DNA of 27,533 bases from Coprinopsis marcescibilis (lineage: Eukaryota; Basidiomycota; Agaricomycetes; Agaricales; Psathyrellaceae), in NCBI GenBank assembly GCA_004369085.1, contig ML210442.1, positions 1 through 27,533 of the forward strand, read 5' to 3'. The position numbers were made by a program, and so were the translations under genes. Positions within the stretch are counted from its first letter, which is position 1. Every line of letters begins with the position of its first letter. This document shows positions 1 to 11,500 of the stretch, in pieces. Below the pieces are notes generated by a model that saw nothing but the letters and a program-made list of their open reading frames with translations, was not told where the DNA came from and ran no database searches.

Positions 1-1039
1 TTGAAAACATGGGTGGGAATCTCAAACTGATTTTTTGATTACAATCGTCATTGTAATCCCGTTTTGGCGATTTCAATCAAACATGATTGTAACAGCGTGG
101 GGGAATTCCGACATGTATTAGAATCAAATACCTGTACTATGCACCTTCTCCCATGTGCTAGAGAATCAAGCATCTGAAACGTACAGCCCAAGTGCCCACA
201 TCCGTGCTCATCGTTGGCTTCTTGTTCGTGGATCTACGTGATGTAGGCAGACCAGCGCCCAAGTAGCGCAAACAAAAATAGCGCCCGATAGAGGATCGAT
301 TTACTTTGCATGAATGGCCAATGGCAAGGATTCTGCATCCTGAGACGCGTAAGGTAGGATATGCGCTGTGACTCTGAAAGTAGGGCCTTGAACTCTTTAC
401 TGTCTTGATTAAGGGCTTCAATGTGAGACCAATTTGTCTCAGTAAGAGTCTCGGGATTCGTGAATCTGAGGTGAGTCCACTCCAACATCAGCCATCATTA
501 CGGCGGCCTCAGTGACAGTTGTGTAGTAGTGGGACCCATAGTGGATTCTCCATCGCCACCTGCATTCACAGAGCTGGATAGATATCGCGGCGAGGTGCAT
601 GCCCTCAGGAAGACTCACAGAGACGGAGGATCGCATAAATTCGGACTGTTGACTTCAACCTAAATCTAAATAAATGGAAGTCACAAATGTAATGGGACTT
701 CCTCCGACTCAGAGCGTTACATTACAGTCTACCACGTTCTCCACGCGTGTGTGTGTGAGCGAGTGTTCAGAAGCAGGGTTACGTGTACTTATGGTGCCCT
801 CGATGCACAGCACGCTTGATACTTTCTTGTTGGGAACCAACGGAAAATGCACCAGGAGCCGCCTTGCCTACCGCATCGGAGCTCACGGGCGCTGATTCCT
901 GTGGACTCTGATATATAAAGTCTATGTTATTCCTTGGGTGTCTTCCCACTTTGCTCCTTCTCCTCACAGCCCAAAGTACCTCTCCAACTATTCATGGCCC
1001 ATGTAAGAGACTCCCAGGCTTGTATTCAGAAGGCATGAC
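1..1039. other. 5' flank, no supported gene
   Basis: No complete gene is visible. On the minus strand two overlapping frames (roughly 636 to 439 and 488 to 234) give protein-like text and could be exons of a decayed or unrecognised gene. I found no splice combination giving a conserved domain. A near-perfect inverted repeat (9-bp arms, 4-nt centre) lies at 37-58. The right-hand part is the promoter of the PLAC8 gene. Confidence 0.5.
911..918 (+). promoter_or_regulatory. Putative TATA box of the PLAC8 gene
   Basis: The sequence atatataaag lies about 125 nt upstream of the chosen ATG of the PLAC8 gene. Position and sequence fit a basidiomycete TATA element. The pyrimidine-rich stretch that follows (about 946-968) fits a transcription start region. 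Confidence 0.45.
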
Positions 1040-1681
1040 ATGCTGGCTGACCACCTTGACCAGTTCGAAAAGCCGGTTAATGGAAGTCAGCCACAGGGAA
1101 CTGTCCCCATGACTGTGGCTGGCGGCAATAGAAACGCTCTCAACCTTCCTCTCGACGCTGAGGGGAAGCGTGACTGGAGCTACAGCATCCTTGGGTGCTT
1201 TGGAGACATGAAGACCTGTAAGATATTGCTTTATATTTTCACTTTACGACGTTGTTAGCTGACGAGCTGACCCTTCATAAACAGGCTGCTTGGCTACTTG
1301 GTGCCCATGCCTTGCTTACTCAAGGAACAAGCGCCGTTTCGAGCACCTTGAGACCCACGGCATTCCTGACCCCGAACGCGATGCCGTCTGCGGCGGCGAT
1401 GGATGGGTTTACTCTCTGGTTGAGTTCGCCTGTGACCTGGGATGGGTCTTGCAAGTAAGCATGCTTAACGCTCGTGTGCATAAGTCAATACTGACCTTCA
1501 TTCTTAGATGCAAACAAGGAAGGAAATGCGCCGTCGGTATAATCTCAAGGGAAGCGCGTGGTCGGACTGTTTCACCTCTCTCGTCTGCGAGCAATGTGAC
1601 TTGGTGCAGGTCAGCAGGGAGCTTGAGCTGGAGGAAAATAGCTTCGGGTCTCAGTACGGTCAGGCCCACCCCAACGTTTAA
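1040..1681 (+). CDS. PLAC8 family cysteine-rich protein
   Basis: Three exons, 1040-1217, 1285-1454 and 1508-1681, join in frame to 173 residues. Introns of 67 and 53 nt start GTAAGA and GTAAGC and end CAG and TAG. The PLAC8 domain starts at WSYSILGCFGDMKTCC, continues through the core CCLATWCPCLAYSRNK, then DLGWVLQ, and ends with CEQCDLVQVSRELELEENS, the usual fungal PLAC8 tail. PLAC8/DUF614 proteins are membrane-associated, and relatives act in organ-size control and cation or cadmium handling. The role in mushrooms is unknown and I infer none here. The ATG at 1040 is the first in the coding frame; an ATG at 996 would need a further, very short intron. The C-terminal half is as expected, while the first 44 residues are variable and low in complexity. 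Confidence 0.88.
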
Positions 1682-2272
1682 GGGTTCAATGTCACTGTTC
1701 AAACCGTTTGGCTCTAGTCACATTATCTACGCATATATTCTAGTCTAGCACTCATCCATTCTTGTTTTTCGTACTGAAAGGAAGGCGCCCCATGATATTT
1801 GTGAAATCCGCGCGCGTACGGACTTTGCGCGAGGGCCTGGTGGTTTCGCATGGGCATGCCTATTAATACACTATTTTTATATCCGGGGACGACGTCAGCA
1901 GTGAGGTTTAAACATTATCCGTGCATATTATCCCTTGATTTACCAGAGCAGTCGCAAAGACAGGAAGCAGGATGTATTCTCGGCATGGATGCGTGACGCG
2001 TCTTCGGCTCATCAGTCATAGATGTGCTTTCAAATTCCATGCTCCAGGTAAAATACATACGGGCTATCCGGTCATAGCGCGCTGAGCTCCAGAGGGTCAC
2101 GATTTGAGCTGAAATGACTCGAGTCTCGAAGTTCGGCTCCGAAGAAGTCTTTAGGAATGTTATAAAGGCCGAACACTGGAAGAGGCTGCCTCCCTATCGC
2201 AATCTCTTCACCTTCAAATTCGCTCCATTCTAATTACCTATCTACTTACTACATCTCTACTACCATTCAAAC
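1682..2272. other. Intergenic: PLAC8 terminator side and SDR promoter
   Basis: No coding frame of note. It holds the 3' flank of the PLAC8 gene and, at its right end, a TATA box and a pyrimidine-rich leader (about 2221-2272) for the downstream reductase. Confidence 0.5.
2161..2166 (+). promoter_or_regulatory. Putative TATA box of the SDR gene
   Basis: The hexamer TATAAA lies 107 nt upstream of the SDR start codon and is followed by a C/T-rich leader, as is usual for expressed fungal genes. Confidence 0.5.
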
Positions 2273-3423
2273 ATGGCCTCCTCACGTTCAGACCTTGTTT
2301 GGCTCATTACTGGCACCTCGTACGTTCATTCCTAGTGTCAACCGGTCGACACTGATGAGGATCCTACGTCGGATAGGTCTGGTCTCGGAAAACAATTCGC
2401 CCTCGAGGCGCTGGGAAGAGGAGATAAAGTCATTGCCACAGCGCGTGGACAGTTGTCCAAGTTGAATGATTTGAAGGATAAAGGCGCGGAAACGCTGGTT
2501 CTCGACGTTACCTCACCTCTTGAAGAGCTCCATAAAACCGCTGCAGCGGCTGTGGAGATTTACGGACGAATCGATGTCCTTGTTAACAATGCGGGTAGGC
2601 CATCGTAGTATGCTATACTGTATACTGAAAGCTTACCTGACCGCCCAGGGTATATCTTGGTCGGAGCTGTCGAGGAAAACACTCCTGAAGAGACTGAGCA
2701 TCAATTCAGGTATGTCCATCCTCATTTCAGTCCAAATCTTGGAGCTCCGCTGACCCTCCCCACTCAGAACAAACGTGTTTGGCGGTTTGAACGTTGCTCG
2801 ATCGTTCCTCCCGTACATGCGTGAACGTAAAACCGGGACGATCGTGTGGCTCGGCTCGATCGGAGGATGGAGGTATGTCATTGTACATTATAACCTCCAC
2901 CACAGCTCACGCCCTCACTAGGACTGCCCCATATGCAGGCCTCTACTGTGCTACCAAGTGGACATTGAGGGGTATCTCGTACTCACTTCACGAGGAGATC
3001 GCTCCCTTAGGTCTACGCAGCATCTGCGTTGACTTTGGATACTTTAGGACTAGCTTCCTAAGTGAAGGTCAGCGAGCACCCGCCGTTTCACGCATCGCAG
3101 ACTACCAGGCTGTTGCCAATGCAACGGAGTCTTCTTTTCAAGGTCAGAAATGGCTGCTCACTGTTCTATTCGTTGTATTCGACTGCTGAATCTTTGTTAT
3201 ACTCTCAGCCTACAACGGAAAGCAGCCTGGTGATCCTGCGAAGGGAGCCAAGGCGGTTGTAGATATCGTACATGGTACAGGCTCTGCAGAGGGCAAGCCA
3301 TTCCCCCTTGGTGTCCTGTTAGGCTCCGACGCGCACCAGATTGGGGTTTCACATATCCAGAAATTCTCGCAGCTCATTGAAGAGTGGAAAGACGTATCTG
3401 TTTCGACTGACTTTCCCAAGTAG
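2273..3423 (+). CDS. Classical short-chain dehydrogenase/reductase (SDR)
   Basis: Six exons, 2273-2319, 2377-2594, 2649-2709, 2768-2872, 2922-3142 and 3209-3423, give 288 residues. All five introns are 49-66 nt GT-AG. The Rossmann glycine motif TGTSSGLG is at residues 13-20, LDVT at 58-61, NNAG at 86-89, Asn111, and the catalytic Ser139, Tyr152 and Lys156 (YCATK), so the full catalytic set is present. The family catalyses NAD(P)H-dependent oxidoreduction of a carbonyl or alcohol. The substrate cannot be read from the sequence. The layout, with a PYAG segment before the active Tyr and a C-terminal region of about 130 residues, resembles the fungal group annotated as retinol dehydrogenase-like or NAD(P)-binding oxidoreductases. 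No signal peptide or membrane segment is seen, so it is probably cytosolic. The start is the first ATG after a TATA box and C/T-rich leader, directly before the beta1 strand. Confidence 0.92.
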
Positions 3424-4713
3424 TACATACTTAGAGTGAACTAAGTATGACATATACGACTTCCAATTGATGCCTGTAGTTGAACTCCCGCGTACATCGG
3501 CATCGACGGCACAAAGATAACATATCGATGCCGGGCCGGCTGCTGAGCCGAGTGAGTTTTGTTTCTCAAACATCGTTCAAGTCGCAGACAACTTTCTGTT
3601 CCTTTCCTAAAGGGTCCCAGAAAGTTCATTATCACGGCGGATGGTACTAAGAGGATCTTGACGAGTTTCTTTCGATGGGAGACAGTTCAAGGGTAAGGGG
3701 TGGTGAGAGTTGGAAAGTAAACCGTTAAAGCAGGTAATCTAGTAACCATTGGCTGGTTTGAGATGGCAAGAACAGAGCGTTTGCCAATGTCCTTTAAGTT
3801 GGGCTCATACATTCCCTATATGGTCTGACAGCAGGCTGATTTATCCACTGAGAGGCCAGTTTTACGATCACTTGCATAGAAACATCCAATGTGAGTCATT
3901 TGGTCATGTTGGAAGTATATACCTACCAAGAGTTTTCGAAGCTACAGCTATAGCTCCAAGGCGACCATAATGCCAATACACTGATGTCTCTTGATCAAAC
4001 TCGAGCTCGCCTTGATTAGTCTTCTACCATCTTCTTCCGTGGGATACGCGTTCCAGCAGCGACCAAGAGACTCCGTCAGTCGGCGATCGTCTTATCTTCT
4101 CTTTAGCGCTCCTCTCTGATCGGAGCTTCAGCAGAAGGTCTTCTAAAGTATTCCCGAGTTGACCGGCCCTATGGAAGTGTTTATTGCGGTATCGAGTGGT
4201 CAGAGAGTCTACGGCTCAGAAGGCCACACTTATGGCGTAAAGGCCGACAGTATCGACGACATTCCATGTGTTTGATTCGTCGGTGAAAAATTAGAGCAGA
4301 ATGCTTGTCAAAACTCCACGTACATGACGGTAAAAGCTGTGTATGTGTCTACGCCGATCTAAAAGGAAAAGGAACCCTGTGAGTGTAAACTAATGCAAAG
4401 CTGAGGCTGAATGTAGTCTGTACTCAAAATTAGAGAGTCAGGCTTGCAGTCTTCATAGTGCTACCTTGTGAGCAAGCTCTCTTCCGTCTGTCACCGCTGA
4501 AAACTGAATTTGGCGTGGAGATCAGGGACCTGCGTTGCTCCAAGCGGCGATGGGACAGATGGAACATTCCAATCAAACCGCCACTGACCGACCACCAACC
4601 TCCGTCCCTAAGGCTGTTCCTTATATAGAAGCCGGTGCAATGAGTTCATCCTTATAAGAAGCTGATACACGCGTTTCCCAGCACTTACTTCCTTAATCCA
4701 CACCATCAACCCA
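3424..4713. other. 1.3-kb intergenic region between SDR and peroxygenase
   Basis: Short open frames (for example 3749-3970) have no conserved motif and no plausible splice extension. The region separates two redox genes on the same strand. I see no transposon ends or tandem repeats. The last 100 bases hold two TATA-like elements for the downstream gene. Confidence 0.5.
4622..4627 (+). promoter_or_regulatory. Putative TATA box of the peroxygenase gene
   Basis: TATATA lies 87 nt before the ATG of the heme-thiolate peroxidase. A second TATA-like element (tataag) is at 4653-4658. Which is used is not decidable. A short upstream ATG frame at 4640 would be in the leader only if transcription started before it. 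Confidence 0.4.
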
Positions 4714-5540
4714 ATGGCATCTTCCTCGTCGTCAGCACCCCAACCCGAACACGGGCACACCAAAACTTGCCCCGTTTCTGGGGCTCATGGGTACTGTCGT
4801 GCTCAGCAAGGAGACTCAAGATCAGTATGCCCTGCGTTGAATACTATGGCTAACCATGGATACATGTGAGCCCTTCTCGTGATATGGCCCCCAGTGCAAT
4901 ACTAAACCGTCTTTGAAGCTCGAGAGATGGGAAGAACCTGAGTGCCTGGGATATTGCGTCCGGCCTCGTTGAATGTTACGGCCTCACCACACCTTTCGCA
5001 ATCTTCCTCAGCTATACCACATTCCTCCTCCTTCGACTCTTCCGCAGGATAGACCTGTTTGAAATCGGAAGACATGGCGTAGTGGAGCACGATGCCAGCC
5101 TGGTTCATCACGACACACCCGAGGGCCAAGAGTTCGCACCGATTGAAATCGACAGGGACCTTTTGGAAGTATTCGAGAGAGACGCGCAAACTGAGGTCGA
5201 AATCGAGGTTGAGGTCGCTGGCATCAAGACGTTGCAGAAACAAATACTCCTCAGTACGTTCGACGTTGCGAGGGCGCGTGTTCGCCGGGAGAAAGAGTGT
5301 CGACCGGTGGGACACATTGCGGCGGAGATTGCGCGAGGGGAGATGGCCATCATTTTGGCTGTATGGGAACAAAAAGTGGGTGATAAGGCTGGGGCACCAA
5401 TCGAGTGGATTAAGACGTGGTTGGGCGAGGAGCGTCTGCCGGAGGGCTGGAGGGCTGATCGTCAGGTTGGTCTTTTCGATACACGGAACCGCGCCAAGGC
5501 CATCATGAACTTCTCTGCGGACATTCGAAAGGCCGAGTAG
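4714..5540 (+). CDS. Short heme-thiolate peroxidase / peroxygenase (chloroperoxidase-like)
   Basis: Two exons, 4714-4865 and 4919-5540, with one 53-nt intron, encode 257 residues, the usual size of short fungal unspecific peroxygenases (Peroxidase_2 family). Cys39 in the segment VCPALNTMANHGY is the expected axial heme thiolate. After the splice comes SRDGKNLSAWD. EHD is at 107-109 in VVEHDASLVHHD, the Mg/heme-propionate motif. Glu192 in ARGEMAIIL is the likely acid-base glutamate. The end, from WIKTWLGEERLPEGW onward, is typical of the family. Such enzymes use hydrogen peroxide to oxygenate or peroxidise organic substrates. The usual PCP tripeptide is VCP here. No signal peptide is seen: the N-terminus is Ser-rich and polar, so an intracellular place is inferred. 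A hydrophobic segment lies at about 74-92. The start is the first ATG after the TATA boxes. Confidence 0.93.
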
Positions 5541-7964
5541 GACAAACTGCTGACACATTTGAGAATGGTATTGTGCCGCGTTCTTCTATACGCGATGCCC
5601 ATGAAACGTTATGGGGTTCATCATCTGATATTGTACTAATGTTGCTTCGTCAACCGCTGTAATCATCTTGTAATGTATCTTCCCTCGAGGCTTTGTGATG
5701 AAAAATCAGCTGTGCGATAATCCTCAGCAACTCAGCGCGAGCCGGACATCTTCTCCCCGACGCTGCCGGGGATTCGTGGGAACGGAATTTGCGCACACAT
5801 GATACATGCGGTGAGGATTCAGGTTAGATGATGTATCCCTGACAATGGCGAGTGAGCTTACTGACTCGTACGTATCACGACGTCCATCGCGCGAATTCAG
5901 CCGTCATATAATCGACTCATATCCCATTTTCAGGGATTACTCTTTTGCTAAACCTTGCGACATCTCAAAAGTTCCTGCATTTAAATTAGGATGGGGTACT
6001 GATACTGCAGATTTTGAAGTGTGAGATCCCCGTTCTTGTTTATATTTTACGCTTTTTAGTGGTACTACTGGGATTCGAACGCAGGATCTCTTGCCTGCAT
6101 CCGGACCATTATAAATAACCTACCTATGACTCATGAATTGTCGACTGCGTGAACAGTGAGAGTCGCTGCGTTGGCAAATACATTCTAATTTCTGGGGCCC
6201 CAAAATGAATGAACTAAGGATAAATGAGAGCATGGGCTCTAATCTCTCGTTGAAGGCTGTTTATATAGTCATAGCCATGCTCTTTTGACCTGGGAGAGGG
6301 AGATGACGTCGTTTATGGCTTACGATTTCCGATGCTCAAAGATTCAAGCTCTGATTCATTAACAGGACCCAATGAAGGAGTTCTGACAACTTCTGAGAAA
6401 GGTAGATGCATTCCACCTGAAAGATGATGGGGAACCCATTAGCCTACTAGTATTGAGCGGGGAGGAGTCGTTGTACTCGGCCTGGTGGTGCCAGTGGGAT
6501 CAATTACGGCTCCGGCACTTCTTCGCACTACATTCCACCCTTTGTCGACACCCATTTCAGGCTTTCTGTGCTGGCTGAAGTGCCTTGTGTAGGACTATGA
6601 ATGAATATAGTGTCTGAGTAGAATATCATTTACCCTTATGTTATTGGCAACTACCCCCAAGAATTTCAAAGCCACTAACCGCCGGAACGAGCATCTGGAC
6701 GAGATCAATATGTCCTTATGCTAGACGAGGCACAGACTGTGATTTGTAGGTTAATGAAATTATGACTGCTCTGACCGCTGTAGCTGGCCCAGCCCCATAT
6801 TTACAGCCGCGGGTAAGTGGCTATCTTTTGGAGGAGGCGCAGGTCTTACTGTTGGAGACTATAAAGGTTTCTAGTAGCTCTGCAGGGAACCTCATTCCCG
6901 GTTCTCCTCCCTGTATACGAATCGACCTATCTGTTCGCCCAGGCATCATTATGTCGCTGAATATTGCCTGCTATTTTTCACTGCGGTGATAGAATGTGTG
7001 AGTGATGGTGATGGTCCGGTTAGATTCGGACTTCCGGGGGCACCGGGAGAGGGGAAGTTATTGCGAATCTGGACTTGGGTACGTAAGAAGGTCATTATGT
7101 TGTGAGAATATGAATTACTGATATGTGTGTTCCTGCGGCACCTCGGGCTGAAAAGCACGACAGGACTGTAGGTATGCTCTGCTAACGGTGTATGTTTGCC
7201 GTTTCGCTAGTAGTAGACGGCGTACCGCTATTCTGACTCGAAACTTCTTTTGTACGATTTCAAACTCGTCGACGTATTATACAAAGTTCGGCCGGGAGTT
7301 CCTGCTCTACGAATCACCCTTCGGTTCAATGGAAAGCCCATGGAGTAGATGTTGAGATGTAGAGCCGACAATTGTGACAAATCATGTATCCTAGCGGCGG
7401 GGGAAATAAGGACCAGTTCCTCCTGTGTATTGATTTGCGTAGTATTAACGGTCATAGTGGAAGCGGACGAATGTAACAAATGAAGGCGGTCTACAATGGA
7501 ACCTGTATACTCTGCGCTGAGATGTCTCTTGAGCGAGTAGTGGATGAGAGAACGGTGTCGAGCCTGAATCTAGCTCAGGCTTGCGCCTCGCAAAGTTTTG
7601 CATAGTATAGGTCAGAAATAAAGCGATAGAAAACCCAATAACAGCGGTCGGCGGTGACAAAGAACAGGGTGGACGTCTAGCAGTAGTGAAGGATTAAAGA
7701 GATAATATAGAAAAAGAAGCGAAAGTCCGCGACCTTCATCCACAGCGGCGAGAGGGTCTTGAGAGTGGGGAACAGCCAGAGCTTTTGTCGCTTGTCGCTT
7801 GTCCTTCGGTCTTCATTGACTTCTCCCCCAAGTAGGCCAATTGCTCGAGAGTCGTACGGCCTGACTATAAGTTTATTGACAGTTGCATGCCCTGCATACT
7901 TGCATTCAACAGTGGGCGCTGGGGATACGGATAACGAAGGAGAAGGCGGCCAAGCCCGCATTGC
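5541..7964. other. 2.4-kb gene-poor region
   Basis: No confident gene. It contains the tRNA-like relic near 6060. A minus-strand frame with its own ATG (7455 down to 7228, 75 residues) and another at 7660-7445 with a hydrophobic stretch are possible fragments but have no recognisable domain. The right end holds the 3' flank of the minus-strand gene at 7965, including an AATAAA-like signal at 7872-7877 on the minus strand. Confidence 0.45.
6060..6118 (-). pseudogene. tRNA-like relic (3' half)
   Basis: On the minus strand the sequence GTTCGAATCCC, a near-perfect Pol III B box and T-loop, sits in a T-arm with four of five stem pairs and is followed by AGTAGTACCA, like the 3' side of an acceptor stem. 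A short variable-loop-like AGATC precedes it. The anticodon arm does not pair, and I see no matching 5' acceptor half, D arm or A box upstream and no T-run terminator downstream. It therefore looks like a truncated tRNA or a tRNA-derived (SINE-like) fragment rather than a working gene. Chance similarity is possible. Confidence 0.35.
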
Positions 7965-8522
7965 TCAGACCTTTGGGACTGAGGGCCAGGTCGTTTTGGT
8001 AGTTGGAGAATACTGGATGGTCGCTGTCGAAGGCTTGACGTTTTCATCCGAGTACTCATATTCTTCCCCGTGGGTCTCGTCGTCGCCCGCTTCTTCGGGC
8101 GTTTCTCCCAGGAAAGCCTTTCTGACTCCTTTCCAGAGCTCAGGAATGAGCAGGGCGACTAACAACGCAACGCCGTCCGAGAGAAGGCGTGCTAGAATTG
8201 CCCACGACCTGTTTTCTGGGCTCTCGTACAGGTCTCCGCTGACTAGCGCTCCCGATTGAGCGTATATGGGGCCTGGGGCTCGGCGGTGTGGTTTGGCGGG
8301 TGGTGGGGATAGCATAATATAGGCGACTTCTCCTGGGGATGGGCCTACCGGCAGTGCTCCAGAGGCGAAGGTGACCTCATCCGAGGGCTGGTCGCTGAAA
8401 TCATTCTGCAACGAAGGGGACGGCGATGGGTAGGAAGACAGAGGAAGAGCCACCGCGACTACGACACAGTGGAGGCTCATGAAGTAGACATATACAAGTG
8501 CGCAGAGACCCTTAGGCTTCAT
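7965..8522 (-). CDS. Orphan secreted or membrane protein, 185 aa
   Basis: A single-exon frame from an ATG encodes 185 residues. I do not recognise a family. The N-terminus (MKPKG, then a hydrophobic run to about residue 27) looks like a signal peptide, followed by a Ser/Pro-rich stretch (SSYPSPSPS). A second hydrophobic segment of about 20 residues (ILARLLSDGVALLVALLIPE) lies near 130 and could be a transmembrane or amphipathic helix. An acidic tail (EEAGDDETHGEEYEYSDE) follows. The upstream minus strand is C/T-rich, and an AATAAA signal lies about 90 nt after the stop. The longest competing frame, 166 residues on the opposite strand, lacks these features. Function is unknown. Confidence 0.6.
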   Translation of the reverse strand: MKPKGLCALVYVYFMSLHCVVVAVALPLSSYPSPSPSLQNDFSDQPSDEVTFASGALPVGPSPGEVAYIMLSPPPAKPHRRAPGPIYAQSGALVSGDLYESPENRSWAILARLLSDGVALLVALLIPELWKGVRKAFLGETPEEAGDDETHGEEYEYSDENVKPSTATIQYSPTTKTTWPSVPKV

Positions 8523-11500
8523 AGTTTCAAAGTTTCGAGTAAATGGGGGGAGACGGGGGAGGGCGATGAGCGAGGAGAGGTTAAGAGGTCCGATAAATGC
8601 GAATGGGACTGGGAGACTGGCGAATAACTGAGAAGTATCTGTGTTAAGAGGTAGGAACGTACGAACAAGCTTTTATGAGAAAGAGGGGGAGTTGGTTCGG
8701 CCATTTACCCCCGTTTCTTTGTTGTACTGTAGTTATCTGCCTTCCTATCATCAAAACACTGCCTAAACTGAATTGGAAAGTTCATTTTGACACAAAAGTG
8801 TGCGTTCATATCGGATGGTCCCAAAAGCGCGGTTGGATTTACAGATATACACGGTCGGTGAATAGGGACACCTTGAATCCAGTTTATCATTAATGCGCCT
8901 CTACATTACGTTCAAAAAAGACTGTAAACATAGATTATTCCGCTGATGGCACCGGCTTTGTTTAAAAGTTGCCTGTCTACTGAACTACTGGGAAAGATAT
9001 CCAAAGACCACGGTGTGAACTGGCTACAAAATACTGCCCTACCTAATCATCTCGAGAGCTGTAGAGCTTAGAGGGGTATCAGTAATTGCTATGCATGTTC
9101 AAAACCAACCGAGGATTTGTACGCCGGATGATAGCACCGCTGTGCAAATGAGGTGCGCAGCACTGTTCACCTCTACGGAGCTGTGCGTTTAAGACCGAAA
9201 GTGATAGGACGGTCTCCCTTATCCGCAGAAGAGCCCAAAACATACGCTGGCGAAGTTTCCGGACAGTCCGTGGGTGACATGACCTGATGGCCGAGGTCCG
9301 AGGGTTGCCCGGCTGGCGCTCACGGACAAACGTATACGCATCTCTGGCGGGTTTTAAATTGGTCTTACCCGGGGCGACTGACGATACTTCAGCACGAGCT
9401 AGCTCTGATTACCATATTGGTCCCATCGTTGGCACAAACACATCCAGTACTGTTGAACCCACGATGAGATATGAATAAACCAAGGTACAAATTCAAGGGA
9501 CATCCTTCGGACTCGGACAGTTGCCTTGGTTCTGCTTCGAACCCGGGGCCTTGTCGTAGCCTCTGAGCCTGGAAATTTGAAGCAATGTTGCATCCCGCGT
9601 ATGCGATATCACCGGGCAAACGGTCACCGCCCACGTCTTGCCGTATATCGCAACCACATTGTCAGAATATGTGAAAGGTATCTAAGTTGCCAATGACTCC
9701 CAAAGAGTTTATGCCACTTGAAGGCTGAGGCCGGGCCAGAAACGGTGGCTTTAATGGGCGCCAAAGCAATTGAGTTGCTGAGACAAAGGAGGGATCTCGC
9801 TGGGTCAGCCGAGGCTATGTACTGTCAGCGGGTAAGCACTAACCGAGGGATCATTTCATGACAGGGATTCAAAAATTCCTTGTACATTAACGACTTAAAG
9901 GTTCCGAAACACATAAATGGAAGCTGAACGTAGTGAGCGATCGAGCGATACTATGGCCGCCTTTTCTTAGGCTCTACTGTCCCAGGCTGTACAGCGACCC
10001 CACCGTCTACCGTGCGTCCTTGCTGCTTCCAGCATACGTATAGCTAGTGACTAACTGAAACAGAGGACTTCCATCAAATTGAGGACGACACTGGCTGGAC
10101 GTCGTTGTGAGTGTCTGAAAATGAGGTTTCCGCCAAGGCTCAGGTTACGATCGCAAGCGGTGTTGTCGTGTCATGGGAGGAGGCGGACAGGTGGGCCCGT
10201 CAGCTCCCACCCAGGGGTCGCAAATGCAAACGCCGTTCAGATGTAGGTCAATAGCTGTCTGGCTTCGCAACGACGCCAAATTCACGAGAATGAACGATGT
10301 CAGCCCAATTAGACTTTCATAAATGGGACTTGGGACAAACATTTAGAACCATTGCAAGAGAACGACTGGTACTATGGGCTCGGGGGGTGAAGAGATGCCA
10401 AAATCCACATAACCTACATGCACTATTCCCACTGGAGTATTAGGACATCCATTACGCTCCACTATGAGGGACTTTCTTTGGCAATGATATCAAGCGAAGC
10501 CATATATTGAGGGGCGATATCAGCTGTCTGGCCAGACGGTAGGTATTTTAAGTAGTAGGATTCAGGAAGTCTTATCAATTCAATTCGTTCTCAATTAGTT
10601 CTTCTTGAATGTGAGTATCGAACTCTTCAAGTATGTCGTTTGAGACTCGCTGAATGTTGATGATCAAACTTCAAAGTTATCGACCGCCAGGATGGCTTGA
10701 GATACCCTTAACAGATGAAACGTGGAAGTCGAAGAGAAGAACTTTGCCAGGGGTATGGAGTATCAGGTGCGCAGCACAGGCTTCCAATGCTGATTATCGG
10801 TATGATAGGGGTTGCACCTTAACTTTTAATCACCATTAGGTTTCAAAGTGTTCTGAATGTTCTTCGCAAGACTGCGTAACCTAGGGTGTTGTTAGGACAG
10901 GCAAGTTCTTCGAATAACGTTACCACCCGTGTGAAGGCTGTGCTTCGGCTTGATCTCGGCCATCGAATCGATCACGGTCAACCAGGCGATCTGATTGATG
11001 GTTATCCTCCACTGATGACGTTTTTCCGCCGTGGCTTTCAGAATGCGAATGATTTTCCTCCGCTGTCAATGTTCAGTTCTACCGTCACAACCACCTATTA
11101 GTATTAGAGCAAAGCGCCCACAAGCTGTGTGTTGCTGGTTAGGTGTTAAATCCTCAATTGAATCTAACTTGAGGATGGCAGGGATTCTTATCTAGCAGGG
11201 AGCCGAACATGTGGGTACTCGGACTCTCTACATTAACTGTGTGACAAACCGAGAGCCGCTAGCCTCCAACCCTCTTTATTTTCGACCGTTGTCGCGTGGA
11301 AATGTGCATCAGGCAATTAAACCAAATCCCGACAAGTTCAAAATAGATAGATCAAACTAAGTTTCACCATGGGAGATGGGAAATCTCGCCGATTGAATTC
11401 CATTCCAGATTCCTACCGTTTCTAGCCAAGTTGGAGCCGGCGTGTTTCGTCCTCTCTTCTTTTTCCCTTCCATCCGTCCTTCTTTCACTAGTATTCTTCA

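Noticed and set aside
37..58. Inverted repeat with 9-bp arms
   Set aside because: Isolated and A/T-rich; no gene, TIR partner or repeat copy supports a role.
2273..5540. SDR and peroxygenase as part of a secondary-metabolite cluster
   Set aside because: No backbone enzyme, transporter or regulator is adjacent, and 1.3 kb of empty sequence separates the two.
4902..5558. 218-residue open frame on the minus strand
   Set aside because: It is fully antisense to the second exon of the peroxygenase, which has conserved motifs; the antisense frame has none.
9151..10777. Shared 13-mer aggtgcgcagcac at 9151 and 10765 as a repeat
   Set aside because: Several 13-base matches are expected by chance, and the flanks do not match.
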